Source: Planctomycetota bacterium
Lineage (GTDB): Bacteria > Planctomycetota > UBA1135 > GCA-002686595
Direction: 5' to 3'
Assembly: GCA_012960475.1 (NCBI GenBank)
Contig: DUBE01000030.1
Location: 49,930-113,929 of the forward strand
DNA: 64,000 nt
Part shown: one piece after another, positions 43,531 through 52,132 of the stretch
How positions within the stretch are numbered: the first letter of the stretch is position 1
Layout: each line of letters opens with the position of its first letter
The notes under the pieces: model-generated
What the model saw: the letters and a program-made list of their open reading frames with translations, nothing else
Database searches by the model: none
What the model was told of the DNA's origin: nothing
Made by a program: the position numbers and the translations under genes

Positions 43531-45279
43531 TCAACGCAAGCTGACTTCAAGGCGCAGTGCGCCTCCACCTCCCAGGCTCAAGGTCCAGCCACCATCCGCG
43601 CTGGCAGTCATAGGGTGCACGCCGTCCAGGGACAGAACACTCACTCTTGGACGATCAATACTGGTGTAGAGAGCCCCTGGCCCCGGACTCACCTTGCGAT
43701 CCGTGGTCTTACAGGCCAGGCCGCGCATCACAATCGCCGGGACGCCCGAGGATCCCACCACTACCCGAGCTGTCAACGCCAGCCCATCCAAGGAAAGAGC
43801 CGGATAGAAAACCGGAGCCGTGGCGAAGTGAGCAATCTCCGAGTCCATTTGTGGATAGACCAGGTGCTCGTCTCCCAGACCAAGCACCACTCGCAGACCC
43901 TCTTGAACAGACAACTGCGCCTCCGCCATCAGATCATCCCCATCGAACATTTGCACGCTCATGGACCGAACAGTTCGCGGTCGGCCCAGACCACGAACCA
44001 GATCAAACCCAGCAGTAAGCTCTGTGGATGGTTGTTCGTTGGACATGATGAGAATTCCGCCGCCAAAGTGGCGCACCTCGTTCTGCCCCTCTGCACAGGC
44101 GTCCAGCACGAGATCCTCCAGGTTATTTTCTTCGAACAGGACGCTCAGAAATCCACCTTCTCCCTCATAGGAATTGATGGTGGGCAATGTCGCAAATACG
44201 CGCGGATCCAAACCCAGATGTGCGCTCACAGCGGGCGCAGCGAGCCCGTCCATGGGCATGAAGGCCATCCGCCAACCATTGCTCAATTGAGCCCGGGTCA
44301 TGGGCTGAGCACCGCCACCCAGGTGTTGAATGATCAGCAGTTCAGACTCCCCGCCGCTCTTCAGGCCTGCTCCCACTTTCAAGACGAGGGCTTGCCCCGT
44401 AGGCAGAAAGAAATCCGCCGCAACACATGTTGTCCGCAATGTGTACTTGTCGAGGGGCATGCCTTCCTGCAGGGTGGGGACCTGTTCCTTGCCCTCAAGC
44501 GTCATTCGAGTCGAGATCAAAAGGTCCCGCTGGCCCAGAAGGGTCAGTTGTGAATGATTGCTCAACATGCTGAGGGAAATCCCCCCTTCCACGCGGCCGG
44601 CACTCAAGCGAAGCTCCTCCCCAGAAGGCACGGTGCCTCTCACGGGAATTGAAATCGCCATCCCTGAGGCGACCTCACAATCCACAGCCACCGTGACACT
44701 GGAATAGACTTCTGGAGCAAAGTAGATCGGTTGACCCGCATCCAAGGAAATGACTCGCGATGCGGCTTCTGGATTGCGCGTCACTTGTCTTGCGCTGACA
44801 TCGTCCACAAGCCCGGCTTGAAGTCCTCCAGCAGCAGCACTCGGTATCCGGGTCAACTGCAAGCGCAGGGGCTGATCCCAGACTGCACTGAGGAACCCGA
44901 AGAACTCGGCCAGCAAGGCATGATGCTGGGCATCAACCCCAACCAGTAGTTCTCCATCCATGGCCATCAGCCAGCATTCAGGGTGAACATCCAACGTATC
45001 CCCCAGGATGATGCGTGCAAAGTCAGCCACTTCATCCAGGGGATCGAGGCCATCCTCGAATTCGAAGGTCGTCAACCGTCCATGCCTGAGGCTCGCGGGC
45101 CAGATCTGATAGCGGTTCTGGGTGACGCCCCGCCCCCCAAGTAACCCAGCCGGAATGGGATAGCGCCGAACAACCACATCCATGGCCACCTCCGGATCCT
45201 CTCCATCTCCACACGGAGGCAAGCAAAGTGCGGGGCCAAGCAGGAACAGGGGGGCGATCAGTTTGAATAGTCTCTTCAT
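43531..45279 (-). CDS. Exported protein of unknown function in a sigma-factor operon
   Basis: 582 residues with a signal peptide (MKRLFKLIAPLFLLGPALC). Not recognised. Around residues 85-150 the pattern ARIILGDTLDVHPECWLMAMDGELLVGV followed by QHHALLAEFFGFLSAVWD resembles the short secretin N-domain repeats of type II/III secretion proteins. The last third is beta-rich (LTARVVVGSSGVPAIVMRG) and might mimic a secretin pore, but the resemblance is weak. It is the last gene of a three-gene operon after an ECF sigma factor and its anti-sigma factor, with 6 bp before it, so it is probably an effector or envelope component made under sigma control. Confidence 0.55.
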   Translation of the reverse strand: MKRLFKLIAPLFLLGPALCLPPCGDGEDPEVAMDVVVRRYPIPAGLLGGRGVTQNRYQIWPASLRHGRLTTFEFEDGLDPLDEVADFARIILGDTLDVHPECWLMAMDGELLVGVDAQHHALLAEFFGFLSAVWDQPLRLQLTRIPSAAAGGLQAGLVDDVSARQVTRNPEAASRVISLDAGQPIYFAPEVYSSVTVAVDCEVASGMAISIPVRGTVPSGEELRLSAGRVEGGISLSMLSNHSQLTLLGQRDLLISTRMTLEGKEQVPTLQEGMPLDKYTLRTTCVAADFFLPTGQALVLKVGAGLKSGGESELLIIQHLGGGAQPMTRAQLSNGWRMAFMPMDGLAAPAVSAHLGLDPRVFATLPTINSYEGEGGFLSVLFEENNLEDLVLDACAEGQNEVRHFGGGILIMSNEQPSTELTAGFDLVRGLGRPRTVRSMSVQMFDGDDLMAEAQLSVQEGLRVVLGLGDEHLVYPQMDSEIAHFATAPVFYPALSLDGLALTARVVVGSSGVPAIVMRGLACKTTDRKVSPGPGALYTSIDRPRVSVLSLDGVHPMTASADGGWTLSLGGGGALRLEVSLR

Positions 45280-45285
45280 AGCTTC

Positions 45286-47154
45286 TTATCGAACAGTGTT
45301 GTCGCTGCGCAGAGTGCGCAACACGGATGGGTCCCTGAGCTGCTGCTCGAGGATGTAGAGAGCGTCCCGCACAGTGCGAGTACGCAGATGCAAGGTCTGA
45401 TGCAATTGCTCGGCGAGTTCTCGATTACCAAGCACAAAGGCCAGGCCATCCTGACCCTGCGCTGAGTCCACGCCCAGAAGCGCCAAGGCCAGGAGCCTGG
45501 TGGATCCCGCGCTGGCCTGGTCCACCAGAACAGCCAGGGCTGGAAGATCGTTGGCCACAAGATGAGGCAAGGTGGAGCGCAAGAGGTCCGACCGACGATC
45601 CGATTCCAGAAGATCCTGCTGAGCCAACAGGAGGGCCGCCGGAGTCGTAGCGGGACTCGCTGCGGCTTCCAAGAGGGAGGCAAACACACGCATGCCTAGC
45701 CGATCCCGGGTGCGGCAGAGTTCGGACGCCAGAAAGTGGTGTCGCTGCTGCAAACGGGCAAAGCCGGTATCGACTTCCTCCTGGGCCTCTGCTCGCCATG
45801 CGGCCAGGACCGCGTCCCCTGCAGCGGGAATCGCAAGAACCAGATCCAACAAGGCATGAGCTGCCTGTGGCGTGTCCATGGATGCCAATGCCTGGCAAGC
45901 AGGAATGCGGTCGCGAGAGATCTCCGCACGCTCCACCAGCCAACCCAATGCTGAGGGAGGCTGAACACGAGACACCAGCTCCATCAATAACTCCCGTTCT
46001 GTGCGAGTGGCACGAGCAAGCATCGCATTTTCGAGGGATTCGACCACGGCCGGCGCTGTGCAGAAAGCATCAAGCATGGACTCGCGCAGTAGCTTCTGGG
46101 ATGGCAGGCTGATCTCGAGCAAGCCCAAGGGCTGATCTCCATGCTCGACCACAAGGTGCATCCAGGCGCGCACCCTTTCCAAGGGCACAGCTTCTTGGGA
46201 TGCATTGCGAGCCAAGCGCAACAACATCTCCTTCACCTGCCAATCCGAGGCCCCCGCCAGACGCTGATCGACCAGAGGACCAAGATCCGGATCCAGAAAA
46301 ACCTCGGTGGTCAGGGGAATGCGCTCCACTCCAAAGTCAGCAAGGGCCGCCAATGCCGCAGGACGCAGAGACGGGATTCTGACACTGCGTAGTAGGACAG
46401 CCGTTGACCGCGCATTTCCCCGGGCACCCAACAAACGCAAACCAGCGCGGCTCTGCCGCAAGTCGTCACTGCGCACAGCAGCACGAGCGAGGGGCTCGAC
46501 CATCAAAGCAGGACCCAAACTGCTCAGCTTCCTGAGGAGCTGCTCCTGCTGGTCCGAGTCGGGCCCTTGCAACGCATCCAAAGCGTGGGAAGCCTGCCAG
46601 ATCGCAAGCAAGGCCTCAGGATCAGGCTCTCTCCCGAGGATCTCAAGGGTGCCCACAAGCGAGCCCTCGGGCACATCCGAAAGGTCCAGCACGAGCATGC
46701 CGGGAGCACCGACGGGCACAGACTCGGGTGTGGTTTCGGGAAAAACCCGAGTCTCATCCGCCACAAGATCTGTCGGTTCGGGATTCCCTTGTCCACCTGA
46801 GGAGCCAAGCAGGGCCCGCAGTCCAAACCAGGCTCCGAGCACCAACAGAGCCGCCGCAGCCAGAGGCAACCAAGAGGGACGCTCAAGCTCCTGAACAGGG
46901 TCCTGGTCTTTTTCGGGTGCCTGATCAACAGAATGCCAAAGTCGCTCCAAGAACCGGTCCCCATCAGGCTGCGCCTGCACGCTACGGCGCACCTCCTGCA
47001 CCCCACTCCTGATGGATTGGTGATCCTTCAGGGCCTGGGCACAAGCCGCGCACTGCTCCAGATGATCGTTCCACTCGCCAGTCGAAAGAAGAGCCCCATC
47101 GCCATCGAGCCAGGCCTGCTCCAATGCAGATTCAAATCTCTGGCAGTTGTTCAT
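45286..47154 (-). CDS. Transmembrane anti-sigma factor (zinc-finger type) with a large HEAT-like outer part
   Basis: 622 residues. The cytoplasmic N-terminus has the ZAS zinc motif HLEQCAACAQAL (His-x3-Cys-x2-Cys), the mark of anti-sigma proteins that hold ECF sigma factors. A single membrane helix lies at about 96-113 (LPLAAAALLVLGAWFGL). The outer part of about 500 residues has repeated helix pairs, such as LGARGNARSTAVLLRS, LRPAALAALADFGV and AAHALLDLVLAIP, resembling HEAT repeats and suggesting protein binding as signal input. Most ZAS proteins are under 300 residues, so the long exterior is unusual. ATGA overlap with the sigma gene supports functional pairing. Confidence 0.78.
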   Translation of the reverse strand: MNNCQRFESALEQAWLDGDGALLSTGEWNDHLEQCAACAQALKDHQSIRSGVQEVRRSVQAQPDGDRFLERLWHSVDQAPEKDQDPVQELERPSWLPLAAAALLVLGAWFGLRALLGSSGGQGNPEPTDLVADETRVFPETTPESVPVGAPGMLVLDLSDVPEGSLVGTLEILGREPDPEALLAIWQASHALDALQGPDSDQQEQLLRKLSSLGPALMVEPLARAAVRSDDLRQSRAGLRLLGARGNARSTAVLLRSVRIPSLRPAALAALADFGVERIPLTTEVFLDPDLGPLVDQRLAGASDWQVKEMLLRLARNASQEAVPLERVRAWMHLVVEHGDQPLGLLEISLPSQKLLRESMLDAFCTAPAVVESLENAMLARATRTERELLMELVSRVQPPSALGWLVERAEISRDRIPACQALASMDTPQAAHALLDLVLAIPAAGDAVLAAWRAEAQEEVDTGFARLQQRHHFLASELCRTRDRLGMRVFASLLEAAASPATTPAALLLAQQDLLESDRRSDLLRSTLPHLVANDLPALAVLVDQASAGSTRLLALALLGVDSAQGQDGLAFVLGNRELAEQLHQTLHLRTRTVRDALYILEQQLRDPSVLRTLRSDNTVR

Positions 47155-47750
47155 GCGACTCCCCCTTCCCCACGCATTCGCGCAAGGGAATCCATCAACA
47201 TGCGCCGCGCGCGAGCGACCTGAGATCGCACGGTCTGTGGTTGGATCCTCAAGATCTCCGCCACTTCCTCATAGGAACGTTGTTCAATCACACGCAGAAC
47301 AAAGACCAACCCCAAGTCCTCTGGCAGATTCGCAATCGCTTGTTGAATGAGGTCCTGCAACTCGCGGCCCAGTACCTTCTTGACAACCGATGGCTCCCTG
47401 TCGGGATGATCCGATGAAACCACTGGCTCGGACCGCAAAGACGCAGAGCGGCGGCGATCATCATGGGCCAGATTGATTGCGATACGGCACAACCAGGGCT
47501 TGAAGTGGGCTCCGGCCTTCAAGCTGGGCAGGGACTGCCAGGCTTTGAGAAAGGTCTCCTGGGCCAGATCATCCACATCCGATCGATTGCGGATCGAGGA
47601 AGACAGGATCGAACAAATCAAGGACAGGTGCCCGCGCACCAACGATGAAAAAGCCCCTCGGTCTCCTGCCTGAGCAGCAATGAGCATCGCATGCTCATCT
47701 GCCTCAGCTTCCTTCTTTGTTCTGCTCCTGGGGATCCCTTTCACTTCCAT
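47151..47750 (-). CDS. RNA polymerase ECF sigma factor
   Basis: 199 residues from ATG 47750 (a longer frame starts at 47873 but adds nothing conserved). Sigma region 2 is clear: FSSLVRGHLSLICSIL and DVDDLAQETFLKAWQSLP, with FKPWLCRIAINLAHD of region 2.4. Region 4 is PEDLGLVFVLRVIEQRSYEEVAEIL, with the DNA-reading helix RIQPQTVRSQVARARRML. The anti-sigma gene overlaps its end, and a secreted protein follows, so it likely autoregulates this operon and others. GTATCT lies 7 nt before the ATG. Confidence 0.92.
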   Translation of the reverse strand: MEVKGIPRSRTKKEAEADEHAMLIAAQAGDRGAFSSLVRGHLSLICSILSSSIRNRSDVDDLAQETFLKAWQSLPSLKAGAHFKPWLCRIAINLAHDDRRRSASLRSEPVVSSDHPDREPSVVKKVLGRELQDLIQQAIANLPEDLGLVFVLRVIEQRSYEEVAEILRIQPQTVRSQVARARRMLMDSLARMRGEGGVA

Positions 47751-47975
47751 ACCGACCAGATACCAGCAAGAGCACAGGCCCGCGACCAACTTGGCTCGTG
47801 AAGGTGCCTGATCCGGAGGGGGAAGGAGGGATCCAATGCCATGGTTTATCCAGATCAAAGCAGCCACATCCATCTAGACGAGCTTGCCGCTGTGCTGTAG
47901 ATCAAAAAGGAGGAGAAGTTTCCTGGGCAGGCCACTGTTCCCTTTGCAAACCAAGTTGCAGGGCCTCTGAAGGGC

Positions 47976-47981
47976 TATTCT
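47976..47981 (+). promoter_or_regulatory. Candidate -10 element of the SDR gene, leaderless spacing
   Basis: TATTCT preceded by GGC and followed by GGCCCT, directly before the ATG at 47988. Identical spacing and spacer to the element before 26781. Confidence 0.45.
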
Positions 47982-47987
47982 GGCCCT

Positions 47988-48773
47988 ATGAGAAAGAATG
48001 AAATGGCGCTGGTGACCGGTGCCTCAGCGGGCATCGGCGAAGACATCGCCCGGGATCTGGCCCGCCGTGGCTTCAACCTGTACCTCGTAGCCCGGCGAGG
48101 AGATCGTCTGCAAGCGCTGGCGGATGAACTGACGAGAGAGCACCAGATCCAGGCCCTGGTACACACCCAGGACCTTTCCACACCAGGGGCTTGCGACGAG
48201 TTGCTTGCGGCCCTGGAAGAGGAGCGGGTCAGTGTTGATGTGTTGGTCAACAACGCGGGCTTTGGCAGTTTTTGCCCCACCATGGAGGCGGATCCTGAGC
48301 GCGAGCGGGCCATGGTGCGCATTCTGTTCCAGTTCCCCGTGGACCTGACCCGCGCCCTTGTTCCCGGTATGCTCGAACGGGGCCACGGACAGATTCTGCA
48401 GGTTGCCTCCACCGCCTCCTTTCAACCTTCGCCCGGCTACGGCATGTACGCCGCCAGCAAGGCTGCGATTCTCTCCTGGAGCAATGTCTTGCACTTCGAA
48501 TTGCGTGGCACGGGAGTCACCTGCACGACTCTCTGCCCAGGCCCGACCGCAACTGAATTCGGCGAGATCTCCGGCCATATAAGCAACCGACTGCAAGACG
48601 CCACCAAGATGTCGTCGGAAGCGGTCGCCCGCACTGGCGTGCAGGCCATGCTACAGGGTAGAGCCACCGTGATCCCAGGCTTCGCAAACAAGCTCGGCGC
48701 CCTGCTCAGCACGCGCATGCCACGCTGGGTTGTGGTGCCCCTGGTGGCACGGGTTCTACGCGGGTCCCAGTGA
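47988..48773 (+). CDS. Short-chain dehydrogenase/reductase (classical SDR)
   Basis: 261 residues. The nucleotide loop is TGASAGIG at 10-17, the structural motif NNAG at 88-91, and the catalytic residues Ser 141, Tyr 154 and Lys 158 in YAASK. The Arg residues in LVARRGDR after the second strand point to NADP rather than NAD. SDRs of this kind (YqjQ/YdfG-like) reduce ketones of varied substrates. The substrate is not readable from the sequence. Monocistronic, and convergent with the FG-GAP gene 4 bp later. Confidence 0.93.
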   Translation: MRKNEMALVTGASAGIGEDIARDLARRGFNLYLVARRGDRLQALADELTREHQIQALVHTQDLSTPGACDELLAALEEERVSVDVLVNNAGFGSFCPTMEADPERERAMVRILFQFPVDLTRALVPGMLERGHGQILQVASTASFQPSPGYGMYAASKAAILSWSNVLHFELRGTGVTCTTLCPGPTATEFGEISGHISNRLQDATKMSSEAVARTGVQAMLQGRATVIPGFANKLGALLSTRMPRWVVVPLVARVLRGSQ

Positions 48774-48776
48774 GGC

Positions 48777-50480
48777 TCAGCGACAGAATCGCACTTCAAC
48801 CGCGTCCGAGAAGTTGAACATGGCGCCCCCCGCCGCGGGGTCACGATACCAGCACTGAAACACACGGGTTTCCCCGGGTTGCAGACCCAGGCTTGAGGGA
48901 TGGAAGACACGGCCCACACCCCCCACGGAACCGGTGGGCAGCGCAGGCAGCAGCCTCAGCAGGGGCGCACCCGGACAGAGCACTCCATTCCCCACCGCAA
49001 CCGCCTGTACACCGCTTCCCATGAAGAACAAGGCAAACTGACCGGTGGGCAGATCGTTGGTTCCCAGGACGATTGCGTCCTGGATGATCGATCCCGTGCC
49101 AATCACTCCAAATATCGCGCCCCCCGCGGAAACAGAGTTGGCCGCCGGAGGCGAACAATGACGAGTAGTGATGCAACCACAGGCGTCGAGGGTGATCAGG
49201 TAAATCGCACCGCCCCCCTGACCTGCGCCCGCGCCCACACCGAGGGTCAAGGAACCGTCCCCGTTCATGTCCCCCACCACGCCCATAGCACGACCAAAGC
49301 GATCGCCCCCAGGCAGATTAAGGCCCGGAAAATTGTTGCGATCAATGCGCACTTCCGTGAGCACCGTGCCCTGGGGCGTCAGACTCAACAGAAACATTGA
49401 GCCCGCGTCGACAAGGCCCACATCGTCCAGGTTGTTGCCCACTGCCACGTCCGGCACGCCGTCGTAGTTGATGTCGCCCAGAGGAGCCAGGGTCATGCCA
49501 AACAAGTCACCGTCCTCCAATGGCCCGACCAGGCCACCCTCGTTGTTCGAGATCTTCTGATGCCCGATCACGTTCAGACTTGAGTTCAAGAACAAGACAT
49601 AGAAGGCACCGCGATCAGGCCCTCCGTCATCGTCCCGGAACGTGCCCGCGGCTAGATCAATAGTCCCGTCGCCGTTCACATCCCCCAGAGCACAAACCGC
49701 CCGGCCTCCAAACTGATCGTTGTTGTCAAAGACGCCAGTGAAACCGCCAACCCCCTGGGCAATGCGACGCTCCTGGGCCACAGTTCCGTCAGCTGCCAGT
49801 GAAAGCAGATGCAAACGCCCCCTGTTCGTGCCGCCGTTGTCTGCCAGAGGAGCCGCCACGCCGAGTTCCGGTTGGCCGTCCCCGTCGAGGTCTCCCAGGA
49901 ACCCCATGCCCATTCCAAAGGAATCTCCCACTGAGAGGCTGCCAGGCAGGTTGCCGGCATTGGAGATCTTGACCGTGCTGGCCACGCTGCCCGCTGGGGT
50001 GAGCTCGAACAAGTAGACCGCCCCTGCATTGCCTGCGCCGTCATCATCATTGGGCGCACCGACCGCCAAAGTCGGCATGCCGTCCCCATCCATGTCCCCA
50101 ACCAGAGCCAGGGTATAGCCAAACCAGTCCCCCGCCCCCACCAGACCAGGGGGCAGATTGCCAAAGAGGTTGCTGATCTTGGCCTCGTCGCGCACGGTCT
50201 TGTCCGGATTCATGAACAGGATCCAGACTGCGCCACAATCGGTGCCCCCATCGTCATCGGAACGCGCACCCACGGCCACATCCAGCACTCCGTCACCATC
50301 GAGATCGCCAATGCCCACCACCGAACGACCGAAACGATCGCCATTCTCCAGCAAGCCACCAAAGCCGCCCACAGTGGCGTCGATGCGCTGCGCTCCGCCG
50401 AACAGGCACTGAGCAGTCAGGGGTGCGCTCAGGCCCAATCCCAACAAGCTGACAGCGAACAGGGAGGCGAAGGATTTCAT
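48777..50480 (-). CDS. Secreted FG-GAP (integrin-like) beta-propeller with shared C-terminal module
   Basis: 567 residues from ATG 50480, with a signal peptide ending near PLTAQ. At least six FG-GAP repeats of about 65 residues follow, each with D.FG......GD.DGDG..D..VGA..DD.G....GA...L; the DxDGDG loops bind calcium. Residues 441-567 form the module shared with the proteins at 53334 and 59935: Cys in HCSPP, GVLCPGAPLLR, and FQCWYRD followed by FNFSDAVEV. It is probably on the cell surface or released and binds other proteins. The N-terminal extension to 50717 is rejected because it precedes the signal peptide. Confidence 0.85.
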   Translation of the reverse strand: MKSFASLFAVSLLGLGLSAPLTAQCLFGGAQRIDATVGGFGGLLENGDRFGRSVVGIGDLDGDGVLDVAVGARSDDDGGTDCGAVWILFMNPDKTVRDEAKISNLFGNLPPGLVGAGDWFGYTLALVGDMDGDGMPTLAVGAPNDDDGAGNAGAVYLFELTPAGSVASTVKISNAGNLPGSLSVGDSFGMGMGFLGDLDGDGQPELGVAAPLADNGGTNRGRLHLLSLAADGTVAQERRIAQGVGGFTGVFDNNDQFGGRAVCALGDVNGDGTIDLAAGTFRDDDGGPDRGAFYVLFLNSSLNVIGHQKISNNEGGLVGPLEDGDLFGMTLAPLGDINYDGVPDVAVGNNLDDVGLVDAGSMFLLSLTPQGTVLTEVRIDRNNFPGLNLPGGDRFGRAMGVVGDMNGDGSLTLGVGAGAGQGGGAIYLITLDACGCITTRHCSPPAANSVSAGGAIFGVIGTGSIIQDAIVLGTNDLPTGQFALFFMGSGVQAVAVGNGVLCPGAPLLRLLPALPTGSVGGVGRVFHPSSLGLQPGETRVFQCWYRDPAAGGAMFNFSDAVEVRFCR

Positions 50481-50551
50481 GGATGCCGTGAAAAAGTGTT
50501 GAGGCCAATCGGCGCGGCTTTGGAAAAAGACCACTCGAAAGGGTGATCCAA

Positions 50552-50572
50552 ACTCTAACCGCCTGAAGTCAA
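50552..50572 (-). promoter_or_regulatory. TTGACTTC-type element upstream of the FG-GAP gene
   Basis: On the minus strand TTGACT (50567-50572), a 9-nt spacer and TAGAGT (50552-50557), 71 nt before the ATG. The same arrangement precedes typA. Confidence 0.3.
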
Positions 50573-50708
50573 TCATGCCTGACAGGCGCGCCACGGGAGT
50601 GTCTATGATCCGTCCTGGGCACGCCCTGGACACAGCCGTCCCTGTTTGACCCTCAGGAAGACACCTCAAGGGGTAGAAAGAACAGGCCCCAGCGCTCAGA
50701 ATGATCCC

Positions 50709-51059
50709 ATGGAACAAGCTCCCCAGCCATCCGGCGGCAAGTCCGCACTACACGGCTCCCTCGGCATCCTCAGCGCCCTGGGCACCTATGCTCTCGCTCG
50801 TCTGGCCAACGACCAGGGCTGGCTCTGCGGATCGTGAGGCTCGGTGGCGAGCTCTCCGGTCGGAGTAGCCATTGTCCTGGGCCTCATCTTTCAACTGGGT
50901 CTGCCCATGCGTGCCCTGCGCACTGGCTGGGCGGTTGCCGCGCAAGGAAATGCCGACCGCAAGCTGGGCATACTTGGCTTGATCGTTGGTGCGATTGCGG
51001 GCCTCTTGCAGCTGGCTCTGCTGGCTGCCCTGCTGTTGGGAATCCCGGCCCTGTTCTAG
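50709..51059 (+). pseudogene. Small three-helix membrane protein interrupted by an in-frame TGA
   Basis: From ATG 50709 the frame codes for 42 residues ending in a TGA at 50835-50837. The same frame continues from GTG 50844 for 71 residues to the TAG at 51057-51059. Read together they give about 115 residues with three membrane helices (GSLGILSALGTYALA, PVGVAIVLGLIFQLGLP and LGILGLIVGAIAGLLQLALL). The second half has the layout of DUF4190-like membrane proteins. It may be one gene broken by a nonsense change, a sequencing error, or two separate small genes. TGA is a normal stop elsewhere in the window. Confidence 0.5.
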
Positions 51060-51060
51060 C

Positions 51061-52098
51061 TCACGGAAGCTCGTCAGTCAGCATCGCAAGATCGGCCCGA
51101 ACTCCCAAGGTCGGACAGTTGGGATTCATCTTGTGACGGGTGAAACGCTCTGCTCGCCGAGCGGCGCGCAACAGAGCGGCCACCAGCCCAGCGTCAAGTC
51201 CGGCCATGGCAGGAGCTCCCTCCGCACTCTCAATCAAGGCCCCGATCCGTGCCTCCTCCCGGGCCAGATCCTCGCTGTCCTCAAACAAGCCGACCCCCTG
51301 GGGCGAATCCGCAAAGCGCGCCACGCGTTCGATCAGACCAACCCTCGCGTAGGTCCCGGTTTCCGGGTCGATGTAACTGTAGAAGGTCTCCCCATGCCCT
51401 CTTAGGCCCAGGTAATCGCCGATCTCTTCCTCATCAGTATGTGGATCTTCGCGGCCCCACAATTCCGGCGTGGGCGGTGCGGTGATGATCGTGGCATAGG
51501 CCTCTTGCGATGAAAGCCGCTGGCCCAAAGCCCAGGCCAACTGATAGACCTCGCCCTTGGACAACATGGCGATCGGATTGGTGTCCACCTCACCATCGCC
51601 GCCCTTCTGAAAGAAACGCAACCAGCGGTCTTCGCACTCGTTGCCCGTACCGTGGCGCACACCAGGACCGGTCAGGCGCAGATACCCACGCCCCAGAGGA
51701 GCCCGCAGACAACTGCGCATGGAGCCAAGTACGCGACCGTCGCCGTCGATACGCGCTTCAACCGCTTGCATGTCAAACCCAGCCTCTTTCAGGTTCCGGC
51801 GCATGTCCCGCAGCAACTCGTCATAGACCTCGGTCAGCTCATGCACAATCAAGCGAGCACCCAGGGCCTCGACCAAAGCGCTGGCCCTTTGACGCGACGC
51901 CTCCCCGCTATGAATCGAGGAGTAGACCAAAGTCAAATGCTCCGGCCCGAGGGCCAAGACCAACAACCCCGCCAATACCGCACTGTCAACACCCCCGGAC
52001 ACATCGAGTTCCGCCCGTGGCAGACCGCAGGCCTTGTGATAGTCACGCAGGGCTTGCACGCGGTTGTCAATCAGGGCTTGTGCATCGAGGACGGGCAT
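51061..52098 (-). CDS. nadE: NAD+ synthetase
   Basis: Amidates deamido-NAD to NAD using ATP and ammonia. 345 residues from ATG 52098. The P-loop of the N-type pyrophosphatase fold is SGGVDSA at 34-40, followed later by GTGNECEDRWLRFFQKGGDGEVDTNP as GTGN..E and K.GD...D.NP, and by MLSKGEVYQLA. These are hallmark positions of NadE. There is no glutaminase domain, so the enzyme should use free ammonia. It is about 70 residues longer than the usual 275, and the extra C-terminal helices (about 270-345) are unassigned. Convergent with the small membrane gene one base away; 34 bp after pfkA on the same strand. Confidence 0.88.
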   Translation of the reverse strand: MPVLDAQALIDNRVQALRDYHKACGLPRAELDVSGGVDSAVLAGLLVLALGPEHLTLVYSSIHSGEASRQRASALVEALGARLIVHELTEVYDELLRDMRRNLKEAGFDMQAVEARIDGDGRVLGSMRSCLRAPLGRGYLRLTGPGVRHGTGNECEDRWLRFFQKGGDGEVDTNPIAMLSKGEVYQLAWALGQRLSSQEAYATIITAPPTPELWGREDPHTDEEEIGDYLGLRGHGETFYSYIDPETGTYARVGLIERVARFADSPQGVGLFEDSEDLAREEARIGALIESAEGAPAMAGLDAGLVAALLRAARRAERFTRHKMNPNCPTLGVRADLAMLTDELP

Positions 52099-52132
52099 GG
52101 GTCTGAGCGCAGTGTACTGCCCCTGGCGCGGG

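Noticed and set aside
50835..50837. TGA read as an amino acid (recoding or selenocysteine).
   Set aside because: TGA is used as a normal stop in many genes of the window, and I see no selenocysteine-type stem-loop after the codon.
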